From Pseudomonas fluorescens (GTDB lineage Bacteria; Pseudomonadota; Gammaproteobacteria; Pseudomonadales; Pseudomonadaceae), in assembly GCF_001307155.1 (NCBI RefSeq), contig NZ_CP012830.1, forward strand, positions 1,977,501 through 2,041,500: 64,000 bases of DNA. The letters are read 5' to 3'. The translations under genes were made by a program, and so were the position numbers. Within the stretch, counting starts at the first letter, position 1; each line of letters opens with the position of its first letter. Below are positions 56,921-64,000 of the stretch, piece by piece. The notes under the pieces were generated by a model that saw only the letters and a list, made by a program, of their open reading frames with translations, was not told where the DNA came from and did no database searches.

Positions 56921-59026
56921 ATGCCGAGCATAGACGCCCTCGCCGAACGCTTATCGACCTACCTCGGCACTGACCAGGTCAACCTGGTCCGCCGAGCGTA
57001 TTTCTACGCCGAACAAGCCCACGATGGCCAGCGCCGCCGCAGCGGCGAGGCGTACGTCACACACCCGTTAGCGGTCGCGAACATTCTTGCCGACATGCAC
57101 ATGGACCATCAGAGTTTGATGGCCGCGATGCTGCATGACGTGATCGAAGACACCGGTATTGCCAAGGAAGCGCTCTCTGCGCAGTTTGGCGAAACCGTGG
57201 CCGAACTGGTCGACGGGGTCAGCAAACTGACCCAGATGAACTTCGAAACCAAAGCCGAAGCCCAAGCCGAAAACTTCCAGAAAATGGCCATGGCCATGGC
57301 GCGCGACATTCGCGTGATCCTGGTCAAACTGGCCGACCGCCTGCACAACATGCGCACGCTGGAAGTCCTGTCCGGTGAAAAGCGCCGGCGGATCGCCAAG
57401 GAAACCCTGGAAATCTACGCGCCCATCGCCAACCGGCTGGGCATGCATGCCATCCGCGTAGAATTCGAAGACCTGGGCTTCAAGGCCATGCACCCGATGC
57501 GTTCCGCGCGGATCTACCAGGCGGTCAAGCGCGCCCGGGGCAATCGCAAGGAAATCGTCAACAAGATCGAAGAATCCCTCAGCCACTGCCTGGCCATCGA
57601 CGGCATTCAGGGCGAGGTCAGCGGTCGCCAGAAACACCTCTACGGCATCTACACGAAAATGCGCGGCAAGCGCCGGGCCTTCAACGAGATCATGGACGTC
57701 TATGCGTTCCGGATCATCGTCGACAAGGTCGATACCTGCTACCGCGTACTGGGTGCTGTGCATAATTTGTACAAACCGTTGCCGGGTCGCTTCAAGGATT
57801 ACATCGCGATTCCCAAGGCCAACGGCTATCAGTCGCTGCACACCACGCTCTTCGGCATGCACGGCGTACCGATCGAAATCCAGATCCGCACCCGTGAAAT
57901 GGAAGAGATGGCCAATAATGGCATCGCCGCCCATTGGCTGTACAAATCCAGCGGCGACGAGCAGCCAAAAGGCACTCACGCCCGCGCCCGCCAGTGGGTC
58001 AAGGGCGTGCTGGAAATGCAGCAACGCGCCGGTAACTCGCTGGAGTTCATTGAAAGCGTGAAGATCGACCTGTTCCCGGACGAGGTCTACGTGTTCACGC
58101 CAAAAGGCCGGATCATGGAGCTGCCAAAAGGCTCCACGGCGGTCGACTTCGCTTACGCGGTGCACACTGACGTCGGCAACAGCTGCATCGCCTGCCGGAT
58201 CAACCGTCGCCTGGCTCCGCTGTCCGAACCGCTGCAAAGCGGCTCGACGGTCGAGATCGTCAGCGCTCCGGGCGCACGGCCGAACCCGGCCTGGCTCAAC
58301 TTCGTCGTCACCGGCAAGGCCCGCACGCACATTCGTCACGCGCTGAAACTGCAGCGCCGCTCCGAGTCCATCAGCCTCGGCGAACGCCTGCTGAACAAGG
58401 TGCTCAACGGCTTCGACAGCTCGCTGGAAAAAGTCCCGGCCGAGCGCATCAAGGCGATGCTCAACGAATACCGCCTCGAACTGATCGAAGACCTGCTTGA
58501 AGACATCGGCCTGGGCAATCGCATGGCCTATGTCGTCGCCCGCCGCCTGCTCGGCGAAGGCGAACAGTTGCCAAGCCCGGAAGGTCCGCTGGCGATTCGC
58601 GGCACCGAAGGCCTGGTACTCAGTTACGCCAAGTGCTGCACGCCGATCCCGGGCGACCCGATTGTCGGCCACCTGTCCGCCGGCAAAGGCATGGTCGTGC
58701 ACCTGGACAACTGCCGCAACATCAGCGAAATCCGCCACAACCCGGAAAAATGCATCCAGCTCTCGTGGGCCAAGGATGTCACCGGCGAATTCAATGTCGA
58801 ACTGCGCGTCGAGCTGGAACACCAGCGCGGCCTGATTGCCTTGCTGGCCAGCAGCGTCAACGCCGCGGACGGCAACATCGAAAAAATCAGCATGGACGAA
58901 CGCGACGGTCGTATCAGCGTGGTCCAACTGGTGGTCAGCGTACACGACCGTGTACACCTGGCCCGCGTGATCAAGAAACTGCGCGCCCTGACCGGGGTGA
59001 TTCGCATCACCCGCATGCGTGCCTAG
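56921..59026 (+). CDS. spoT: Bifunctional (p)ppGpp synthetase/hydrolase SpoT
   Basis: A 701-aa enzyme with an intact hydrolase HD site (LMAAMLHDVIEDTG, about residue 70), a synthetase domain with the RxKD signature of bifunctional enzymes (GRFKDYIA, about 290), then TGS (DLFPDEVYVFTPKGRIMELP), a helical part, the zinc-type AKCCTPIPGD site and ACT. It makes and removes the alarmone in response to stress and starvation. It follows rpoZ after 57 bp and precedes ridA after 36 bp. Confidence 0.97.
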   Translation: MPSIDALAERLSTYLGTDQVNLVRRAYFYAEQAHDGQRRRSGEAYVTHPLAVANILADMHMDHQSLMAAMLHDVIEDTGIAKEALSAQFGETVAELVDGVSKLTQMNFETKAEAQAENFQKMAMAMARDIRVILVKLADRLHNMRTLEVLSGEKRRRIAKETLEIYAPIANRLGMHAIRVEFEDLGFKAMHPMRSARIYQAVKRARGNRKEIVNKIEESLSHCLAIDGIQGEVSGRQKHLYGIYTKMRGKRRAFNEIMDVYAFRIIVDKVDTCYRVLGAVHNLYKPLPGRFKDYIAIPKANGYQSLHTTLFGMHGVPIEIQIRTREMEEMANNGIAAHWLYKSSGDEQPKGTHARARQWVKGVLEMQQRAGNSLEFIESVKIDLFPDEVYVFTPKGRIMELPKGSTAVDFAYAVHTDVGNSCIACRINRRLAPLSEPLQSGSTVEIVSAPGARPNPAWLNFVVTGKARTHIRHALKLQRRSESISLGERLLNKVLNGFDSSLEKVPAERIKAMLNEYRLELIEDLLEDIGLGNRMAYVVARRLLGEGEQLPSPEGPLAIRGTEGLVLSYAKCCTPIPGDPIVGHLSAGKGMVVHLDNCRNISEIRHNPEKCIQLSWAKDVTGEFNVELRVELEHQRGLIALLASSVNAADGNIEKISMDERDGRISVVQLVVSVHDRVHLARVIKKLRALTGVIRITRMRA

Positions 59027-59062
59027 CTCGTCCATCCAGCACCCCATTACAAGGAGTCATAC

Positions 59063-59443
59063 ATGACCAAGACTGTTATCACCAGCGACAAGGCCCCGGC
59101 CGCCATCGGTACTTACTCCCAGGCGATCAAGGCTGGCAACACTGTCTACATGTCCGGCCAGATCCCGCTCGACCCAAAAACCATGGAACTGGTCGAAGGC
59201 TTCGAAGCCCAGACCGTCCAGGTGTTCGAGAACCTGAAAGCCGTGGCTGAAGCCGCTGGCGGTTCGTTCAAGGACATCGTCAAACTGAACATCTTCCTCA
59301 CCGACCTGAGCCACTTCGCCAAGGTCAACGAGATCATGGGCAAATACTTCGACCAGCCTTACCCAGCGCGCGCCGCCATCGGCGTGGCCGCCCTGCCAAA
59401 GGGTTCGCAGGTTGAAATGGATGCCATCCTGGTCATCGAGTAA
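59063..59443 (+). CDS. ridA: RidA enamine/imine deaminase
   Basis: A 126-aa Rid protein of the archetypal RidA group: [20 protein letters not shown], the catalytic-pocket Arg in [20 protein letters not shown], and the C-terminal Glu in MDAILVIE. It removes 2-aminoacrylate-type reactive enamines. It is directly downstream of spoT, a common arrangement. AAGGAG lies 7 nt before the ATG. Confidence 0.95.
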   Translation: MTKTVITSDKAPAAIGTYSQAIKAGNTVYMSGQIPLDPKTMELVEGFEAQTVQVFENLKAVAEAAGGSFKDIVKLNIFLTDLSHFAKVNEIMGKYFDQPYPARAAIGVAALPKGSQVEMDAILVIE

Positions 59444-59498
59444 TACGCACGGCGCAGCCTCCCAGGCTGCGCCGACTTCGTTCTGTAAGGATCTCCTC

Positions 59499-60239
59499 AT
59501 GCGCAAAGCGCTAGCTCTCTCGTTGCTCGCGGTGTTCCTCGGTGGCTGTGCCAGCAACCCTGCCGACCGCGACATCAGTGGCACCTGGATCAACCAGTCG
59601 GCAATCAATGCGGCGGCCAAGGGCGGCCCGCTGCGCGAAGCACTGCAAGCCTATGGCCCGAACCTGGAGTGGGACGTCAACACCAAGGCCGGCCAGGCGC
59701 GATACACAAACGGCTTCGAGAACGTCGAAGGCAAAATGCTCGGCGAGAAATCCGATGCCTGGAAAGTCGAGTTTTATGGCAGCGCTGCCACCGAATTGAA
59801 GCGCGACGGCAAACAGTTGCACCAAGTGGCCAACGACAACGAGCCTGAGCAACTGTTTGACCGCGCCAAAGACATCGCCCCCGAAGGCGCGCCGATTGGT
59901 GCCAGCTTCGAGCGTGCGCTGTACTCAGCCTATCTGGGCGGTAGCTGGAAGATCGTCAACGGTCCTGGCGAAGGCAGCACCGTGCAGTTCCAGGCCGATG
60001 GCGCCGTTCAAGGCCTGCCCGGTGCTGACCGCTACGCGCTGTGCCTGGCAGGCGACTGCGCCTCCATGAGCGGTGGCCACGACACCGTCTGGCTGCAACT
60101 GAGCGGCCAGGGCAACCCGTGGATCTTCACCCGCAACGGCAAACAGATGGAGATCTTCCAGGCAGTCAATGGCGCCCAGGCGGACGAAGTCCCTTCGTTC
60201 ACCCCTGGCAATCGCCAATGGACACTGGAAAAACAGTGA
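59499..60239 (+). CDS. Conserved lipoprotein of unknown function
   Basis: A 246-aa lipoprotein: signal peptide MRKALALSLLAVFLGG-C (lipobox LGG-C). The mature part has a repeated beta-rich pattern with SGTWINQSAINAAAKGGPLR near the start and GGSWKIVNGPGEGSTVQFQA in the second half, so it may be two related domains. Two Cys (LCLAGDCAS) could form a disulfide. I do not recognise a family with a known role. AAGGATC precedes the start. Confidence 0.78.
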   Translation: MRKALALSLLAVFLGGCASNPADRDISGTWINQSAINAAAKGGPLREALQAYGPNLEWDVNTKAGQARYTNGFENVEGKMLGEKSDAWKVEFYGSAATELKRDGKQLHQVANDNEPEQLFDRAKDIAPEGAPIGASFERALYSAYLGGSWKIVNGPGEGSTVQFQADGAVQGLPGADRYALCLAGDCASMSGGHDTVWLQLSGQGNPWIFTRNGKQMEIFQAVNGAQADEVPSFTPGNRQWTLEKQ

Positions 60240-60267
60240 TCCTGCTTTAACTGCAACAAAGATCCAA

Positions 60268-60287
60268 TGTGGGAGCCTGCTCCCACA
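60268..60287. repeat. Short perfect palindrome (REP-like)
   Basis: tgtgggagcctgctcccaca is a perfect 9-bp stem around a 2-nt centre, between two convergent genes. Confidence 0.7.
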
Positions 60288-60309
60288 GTTGTTTTTGGAT
60301 GTTTGAAGG

Positions 60310-61167
60310 TCAGCTGCGACCTTCAAGAATCGCCGCATACCCTTCACGAAAGCTCGGATAACGCGGCGTCCAGCCCAACGCTTTAGCCCGGGCGTTGCTG
60401 CAACGCTTGCTGCCCGTACGGCGCACGCTGGCATCCTCCGACCATTCGGTCACCCCAAGGTACTCGCGCAACCAGCCCACCACCTCCGCCAACGGCGCGG
60501 GCGCGTCGTCGACGCCGATATAGCAGTCATCCAGCGCCTCGTCGCGTTCGGCACGCAGCAACAGGAACGCCAACAACCCGGCCGCGTCATCCACATGAAT
60601 CCGGTTGGCATACAGCGGCGGATCAACCGCAACGCGATAGCCCTGCCGCACCTGGCTCAACAGCCACTCACGACCCGGGCCGTAAATCCCGGTCAGGCGC
60701 ACCAGACTCGCAGGAATGCCGCTGTTTAATGCGATCTGCTCGGCTTCCAGCATCACTCGCCCGGAATAGCCGGCCGCTTGAGTCGGCGATGTTTCATCGA
60801 TCCATTCACCGTTCTGCTGCCCGTACACGCTGCTGCTGGAGACAAACAGCAAGCGTTTCGGTGCCTGACCGTAGTCGTTCAGCCATTCCAGCACATGCTG
60901 CAAGCCCTGGACATAAGCGGCGCGGTAACCGGCTTCATCGTGATCGGTGGCGGCCGCGCAATACACCAGGTAATCCACCGCCCCGACGGGCCAGGTCGCC
61001 GGGCAGTCTTCATTGAACAAGTCGCCGGCAACGCCAATAACGCCCTCGGGCAGGCGCGAGATGTCACGCCGCAAGCCATGAACCTCCCACCCCGAGGCCA
61101 ACAGTTGAGTGGCCAGACGGCCGCCGACATCGCCACAACCGGCGATCAAAACAGAAGGCGCGGACAT
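60310..61167 (-). CDS. NAD-dependent epimerase/dehydratase-like (YeeZ-type) protein
   Basis: A 285-aa SDR-fold protein with an N-terminal dinucleotide loop VLIAGCGDVGGRLATQLLAS and a strand LLFVSSSSVYGQ containing Ser-Ser and the Tyr of the site; the usual YxxxK is not clear. This is the YeeZ-like branch, whose substrate is unknown. I start at 61167 (MSAPSVLIAGCGD); the frame stays open to 61230. It is divergent from exbB with 189 bp between. Confidence 0.85.
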   Translation of the reverse strand: MSAPSVLIAGCGDVGGRLATQLLASGWEVHGLRRDISRLPEGVIGVAGDLFNEDCPATWPVGAVDYLVYCAAATDHDEAGYRAAYVQGLQHVLEWLNDYGQAPKRLLFVSSSSVYGQQNGEWIDETSPTQAAGYSGRVMLEAEQIALNSGIPASLVRLTGIYGPGREWLLSQVRQGYRVAVDPPLYANRIHVDDAAGLLAFLLLRAERDEALDDCYIGVDDAPAPLAEVVGWLREYLGVTEWSEDASVRRTGSKRCSNARAKALGWTPRYPSFREGYAAILEGRS

Positions 61168-61356
61168 CAAAATTCTCCCATCAGAAAGGTACAGGCTAGC
61201 CTTGGTATTGGACACGCGGCTAGCAATCAAAGAAAAAAAGAGACTCTATTACTTTTGTTAACAAGAATTACTTGCAATAATGCCCGCCACTTTTGTTCTC
61301 GGCCCACGAGGCCTGGAAGGACATTAAACCCTCTTCTTCTCTTAGGTCCGGCCAGC

Positions 61357-62352
61357 ATGACACGTAATTCACTCTCCGCTTCGCCAACCACGCTTGCTCG
61401 TCCCACTCGCGCCCTGAGCGCGGTCGCCGCGCTGCTGTTCAGCCTGCTGCTGGCCCCGACCGCTACCTTCGCCGTCGAGCCCACCGCCACTGCACCGGCT
61501 GCAACAGCCTCCGCGCCCGCCGCTGCTGATCACGCTGATCACGCAGCCACGGTCGTGACGCCTGTCGCCACCAACCCGGCACTGGCCACCGAAGACGCCG
61601 CCGCTGACGCACCCGAAGTCCTCGAAGCCGACAACTCCCTGGGCATGGCCCATGACCTGTCGCCGTGGGGCATGTACCAGAACGCCGACATCATCGTGAA
61701 AATCGTGATGATCGGCCTGGCCATCGCCTCGATCATCACCTGGACGATCTGGATCGCCAAGGGCCTTGAGCTGCTGGGCGCCAAGCGTCGTCTACGCGGT
61801 GAAATCACCAGCCTGAAAAAAGCCACCACCCTTAAAGACGCCAGCGCCAGTGCGGCCAAGGAAGGCACCCTCGCCAACCTGCTGGTCCACGACGCCCTCG
61901 AAGAAATGCGCCTCTCGGCCAACAGCCGTGAAAAAGAAGGCATCAAGGAACGCGTCAGCTTCCGCCTCGAGCGTCTGGTGGCCGCCTGCGGCCGCAACAT
62001 GAGCAGCGGCACCGGCGTGCTGGCCACCATCGGCTCCACCGCGCCGTTCGTGGGTCTCTTCGGCACCGTGTGGGGCATCATGAACAGCTTCATCGGCATC
62101 GCCAAAACCCAGACCACCAACCTCGCCGTCGTCGCTCCCGGTATCGCCGAAGCCCTGCTGGCTACCGCGCTGGGCCTGGTGGCGGCGATTCCTGCGGTGG
62201 TCATCTACAACGTCTTCGCCCGCTCCATCGCCGGTTACAAAGCCCAGGTGTCCGATGCTTCGGCGCAAGTCCTGCTGCTGGTCAGCCGCGACCTCGACCA
62301 CCTGCCGCCCGAGCGCATCCCTTCGCAACCGCACATGGTCAAAGTAGGGTAA
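61357..62352 (+). CDS. exbB: TonB-system energizer ExbB
   Basis: A 331-aa inner-membrane protein. A signal-like helix (ALSAVAALLFSLLLAPTATF) is followed by a long Ala/Pro/His-rich periplasmic extension (to about residue 105), as in Pseudomonas ExbB; E. coli ExbB lacks it. The MotA/TolQ/ExbB domain has SGTGVLATIGSTAPFVGLFG and GIAEALLATALGLVAAIPAV. With ExbD it makes the proton channel that powers TonB. exbD follows 6 bp later. Confidence 0.94.
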   Translation: MTRNSLSASPTTLARPTRALSAVAALLFSLLLAPTATFAVEPTATAPAATASAPAAADHADHAATVVTPVATNPALATEDAAADAPEVLEADNSLGMAHDLSPWGMYQNADIIVKIVMIGLAIASIITWTIWIAKGLELLGAKRRLRGEITSLKKATTLKDASASAAKEGTLANLLVHDALEEMRLSANSREKEGIKERVSFRLERLVAACGRNMSSGTGVLATIGSTAPFVGLFGTVWGIMNSFIGIAKTQTTNLAVVAPGIAEALLATALGLVAAIPAVVIYNVFARSIAGYKAQVSDASAQVLLLVSRDLDHLPPERIPSQPHMVKVG

Positions 62353-62358
62353 TCCGCC

Positions 62359-62787
62359 ATGGGCTTGCATTTAAAGGAAGGCGCAGACGACGATCTCGCC
62401 GAGAACCACGAAATCAACGTCACGCCGTTCATCGACGTGATGCTGGTGCTGCTGATCATCTTCATGGTCGCCGCCCCGCTGGCCACCGTGGACATCAAGG
62501 TTGACCTCCCCGCCTCGACCGCCAAACCGGCGCCGCGGCCAGAGAAACCGGTGTTCCTCAGCGTCAAGGCCGACCAACGCCTGTACCTGGGCGAAGACGA
62601 AGTCAACGCCGAAACCCTCGGCGCGACCCTCGACGCGCGAACCCACGGCAAGAAGGACACGACCATCTTCTTCCAGGCCGACAAAGGCGTGGACTACGGC
62701 GACCTGATGCACGTGATGGATGCCCTGCGGGCCGCCGGCTACCTGAAAGTCGGTCTGGTCGGACTTGAGACGGCAGCCAAGAAATGA
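62359..62787 (+). CDS. exbD: TonB-system component ExbD
   Basis: A 142-aa protein with one N-terminal membrane helix containing the proton-relay Asp (NVTPFIDVMLVLLIIFMVAA) and a periplasmic domain. It is the second gene of the exbB-exbD-tonB operon and overlaps tonB by ATGA. Confidence 0.95.
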   Translation: MGLHLKEGADDDLAENHEINVTPFIDVMLVLLIIFMVAAPLATVDIKVDLPASTAKPAPRPEKPVFLSVKADQRLYLGEDEVNAETLGATLDARTHGKKDTTIFFQADKGVDYGDLMHVMDALRAAGYLKVGLVGLETAAKK

Positions 62788-63533
62788 TCACGACGCGCCA
62801 AAAGCTGACGCGTTACGGCGCTAGCCTGGTCGTGGTGCTGGGCGTCCACGCGGTCGCGATTTTGCTCGCGCTCAACTGGAAGTCCTCGCCGCCGGTCGAG
62901 TTGCCGCCGATGGCGATGATGGTCGAGTTGGCACCGCTTCCGGCACCGCCGCCACCGACACCGCCGAAGATCGTAACGCCGCCGCAACCACCGACCCCGG
63001 TCGAAGAGCTGCCGCTGCCGAAACTCGCGGAAGCGCCAAAGCCGACGATCTCGGTGCCCAAGCCGGTCAAACCCAAGCCCAAGCCTCAACCGCCCAAGCC
63101 GGTGGAGAAAAAGCCCGAGCCGCCGAAGGAAAAACCGGCCGAGGAAAAACCCAGCGACACACCGCCGACCAACACTCCGACGGAGAAATCCGCGCAACCT
63201 GCCCCAGGCCCGACGCTGGCGCAGTCTGCGGCCAAGGAAAGTTGGCAAGGCACACTGCTGGCGCACCTGGCCAAGTACAAGAAGTACCCGCCTGCCGCCC
63301 AGTCGCGTGGCAAGGAGGGTCTGAACCGTCTGCGCTTCGTGGTCGACGCTGAAGGCAACGTGCTGTCTTACGAGTTGGTCGGTCGCTCCGGCAACGCCGA
63401 TCTGGACCGGGCCACCCTGGAAATGATCCGCCGCGCCCAGCCACTGCCCAAGCCACCGGCCGACATGCTGAAGAACGGCTCGATCGAAATCGTCGCACCG
63501 TTTGTGTACTCCCTGGAAAAACGCCGACACTAA
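62784..63533 (+). CDS. tonB: Energy transducer TonB
   Basis: A 249-aa protein with one N-terminal anchor (GASLVVVLGVHAVAILLALN, with the key His), a long proline/lysine-rich spacer (PKPVKPKPKPQPPKPVEKKP) and a C-terminal TonB domain starting YPPAAQSRGKEGLNRLRFVV. It transmits proton-motive energy to outer-membrane receptors for iron-siderophores. The ATG overlaps the exbD stop. Confidence 0.94.
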   Translation: MITTRQKLTRYGASLVVVLGVHAVAILLALNWKSSPPVELPPMAMMVELAPLPAPPPPTPPKIVTPPQPPTPVEELPLPKLAEAPKPTISVPKPVKPKPKPQPPKPVEKKPEPPKEKPAEEKPSDTPPTNTPTEKSAQPAPGPTLAQSAAKESWQGTLLAHLAKYKKYPPAAQSRGKEGLNRLRFVVDAEGNVLSYELVGRSGNADLDRATLEMIRRAQPLPKPPADMLKNGSIEIVAPFVYSLEKRRH

Positions 63534-63551
63534 GCACAAACGCAAAACCCT

Positions 63552-63643
63552 TGTAGGAGCCGAGCTTGCTCGCGATAGCGGTGTGTCAGTCAACAGAGAT
63601 GCTGAACATGATGGCCTCATCGCGAGCAAGCTCGGCTCCTACA
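63552..63643. repeat. REPIN-like inverted pair
   Basis: Inverted arms at 63552-63576 and 63618-63643 (core gagccgagcttgctcgcgat). This is the REP variant also seen singly at 5643. Confidence 0.85.
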
Positions 63644-63667
63644 GGTTCTGCGGCGGCCAGAGAATCT

Positions 63668-63695
63668 GCAAAAGGCACCGAAAGGTGCCTTTTGC
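63668..63695. terminator. Intrinsic terminator
   Basis: A 12-bp stem gcaaaaggcacc / ggtgccttttgc with a GAAA loop separates tonB from oxyR. Confidence 0.85.
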
Positions 63696-63810
63696 ATATC
63701 CGCCAGCGCCAAACATGCATTGCCCAGTGTCGCTCTCCGCCCTCTGTCTGATAACGTGCGTCTATCGATTGCAGCCGGTATGCTTGGCCGCATCATCATG
63801 GACGCCCGCT

Positions 63811-64000
63811 ATGACCCTCACAGAATTACGCTACATCGTCACCCTCGCCCAAGAACAGCATTTCGGTCACGCGGCCGAGCGTTGCCACGTCAGCCAGCCG
63901 ACCCTGTCGGTGGGCGTGAAAAAACTTGAAGACGAACTCGGTGTGCTGATTTTCGAGCGCAGCAAAAGCGCGGTGCGCCTGACCCCGGTCGGCGAAGGCA
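63811..64000 (+). CDS. oxyR: Peroxide-sensing LysR regulator OxyR (partial)
   Basis: The first 63 codons of a LysR regulator, cut by the window end. The N-terminus MTLTELRYIVTLAQEQHFGH, then AAERCHVSQPTLSVGVKKLE, is characteristic of OxyR, and the position agrees with PA5344 in memory. The redox cysteines would lie outside the window, so the name rests on the helix-turn-helix and context. A possible RBS (GGAC) is about 7 nt before the ATG. Confidence 0.88.
   Translation, partial: MTLTELRYIVTLAQEQHFGHAAERCHVSQPTLSVGVKKLEDELGVLIFERSKSAVRLTPVGEG

Noticed and set aside
57068..59047. 659-codon open frame opposite spoT
   Set aside because: Antisense to an intact spoT with all motifs. The translated product is low in complexity and matches no family I know.
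61245..61285. Fur box upstream of exbB
   Set aside because: Iron control of tonB-exbBD is expected, but the best 19-mer I could align matches only about 11 of 19 positions, too weak to call.

Overview
This window is a piece of chromosome from a Pseudomonas of the fluorescens group. The evidence is the GC-rich codon use, Pseudomonas-specific genes (sutA, crc, algC, dadAX with dadR, pauR, rnk, a class I cyaA), paired REP palindromes, and gene order. From memory, that order tracks P. aeruginosa PA5270-PA5344 (cyaA, lysA-dapF-xerC, sutA, amtB-glnK, comM, rep, xpt, dadAX, rpmBG, radC, coaBC, dut, algC, argB, pyrE, crc, rph, gmk, rpoZ, spoT, oxyR). I could run no search, so this synteny is recalled and not computed. 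I see no rRNA, tRNA, CRISPR array, transposase gene or complete prophage. All coordinates and matches were worked out by hand.

Layout. 0-6.3 kb: a GST-like protein, two small proteins, cyaA, rnk, a 0.57-kb repeat-rich spacer, a DUF1289 protein and cyaY. 6.5-11.1 kb: one tight operon, lppL-lysA-dapF-DUF484-xerC-HAD (lysine and peptidoglycan precursors plus chromosome dimer resolution). 11.3-14.7 kb: sutA, yjbQ, the glnK-amtB ammonium pair and ubiK. 14.7-17.5 kb: a Bro-N (phage antirepressor-like) gene behind a strikingly structured leader, then comM. 17.5-25.3 kb: a secreted DUF4432 protein, a chemoreceptor, a LysR regulator divergent from a MATE pump, and a c-di-GMP GGDEF/EAL protein with a Fur-box-like promoter. 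25.6-35 kb: rep, xpt, a CoA-transferase/hydrolase, cytochrome c5, pauR, and the D-alanine catabolic set dadA-ridA-dadX with divergent dadR. 35-44 kb: a polyamine oxidase and its aldehyde dehydrogenase, a DUF1127 protein, a MocR regulator, a phospholipase D lipoprotein, an MFS carrier and a cupin. 44-54.7 kb: rpmBG, a dipeptide-binding protein, radC, coaBC-dut, algC-argB, pyrE/crc, a DUF4870 protein and rph. 54.9-64 kb: yicC-gmk, rpoZ-spoT-ridA, a lipoprotein, an epimerase-like protein, exbB-exbD-tonB and the start of oxyR.

How the genes connect. Stress and nutrient control is dense: spoT and rpoZ (ppGpp and RNA polymerase), sutA (slow-growth RNA polymerase factor), crc (carbon catabolite repression), cyaA (cAMP), glnK-amtB (nitrogen) and oxyR (peroxide). 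Amino-acid and polyamine use is split among dadR/dadA/ridA/dadX, pauR, the PauB-like oxidase and kauB.

The most unusual signal is the leader at 14968-15095, upstream of the Bro-N gene. It can fold into a three-way junction whose closing stem competes with a downstream pairing, and that pairing in turn competes with a hairpin covering the Shine-Dalgarno. This is the logic of a translational switch. Other items of note are a 14/19 Fur-box match overlapping a good sigma-70 promoter before the c-di-GMP gene, a perfect 22-bp hairpin at 41902-41950, a terminator-like hairpin inside the rnk leader, a simple-sequence and dispersed-repeat block at 5245-5667, and many paired REP (REPIN) elements.
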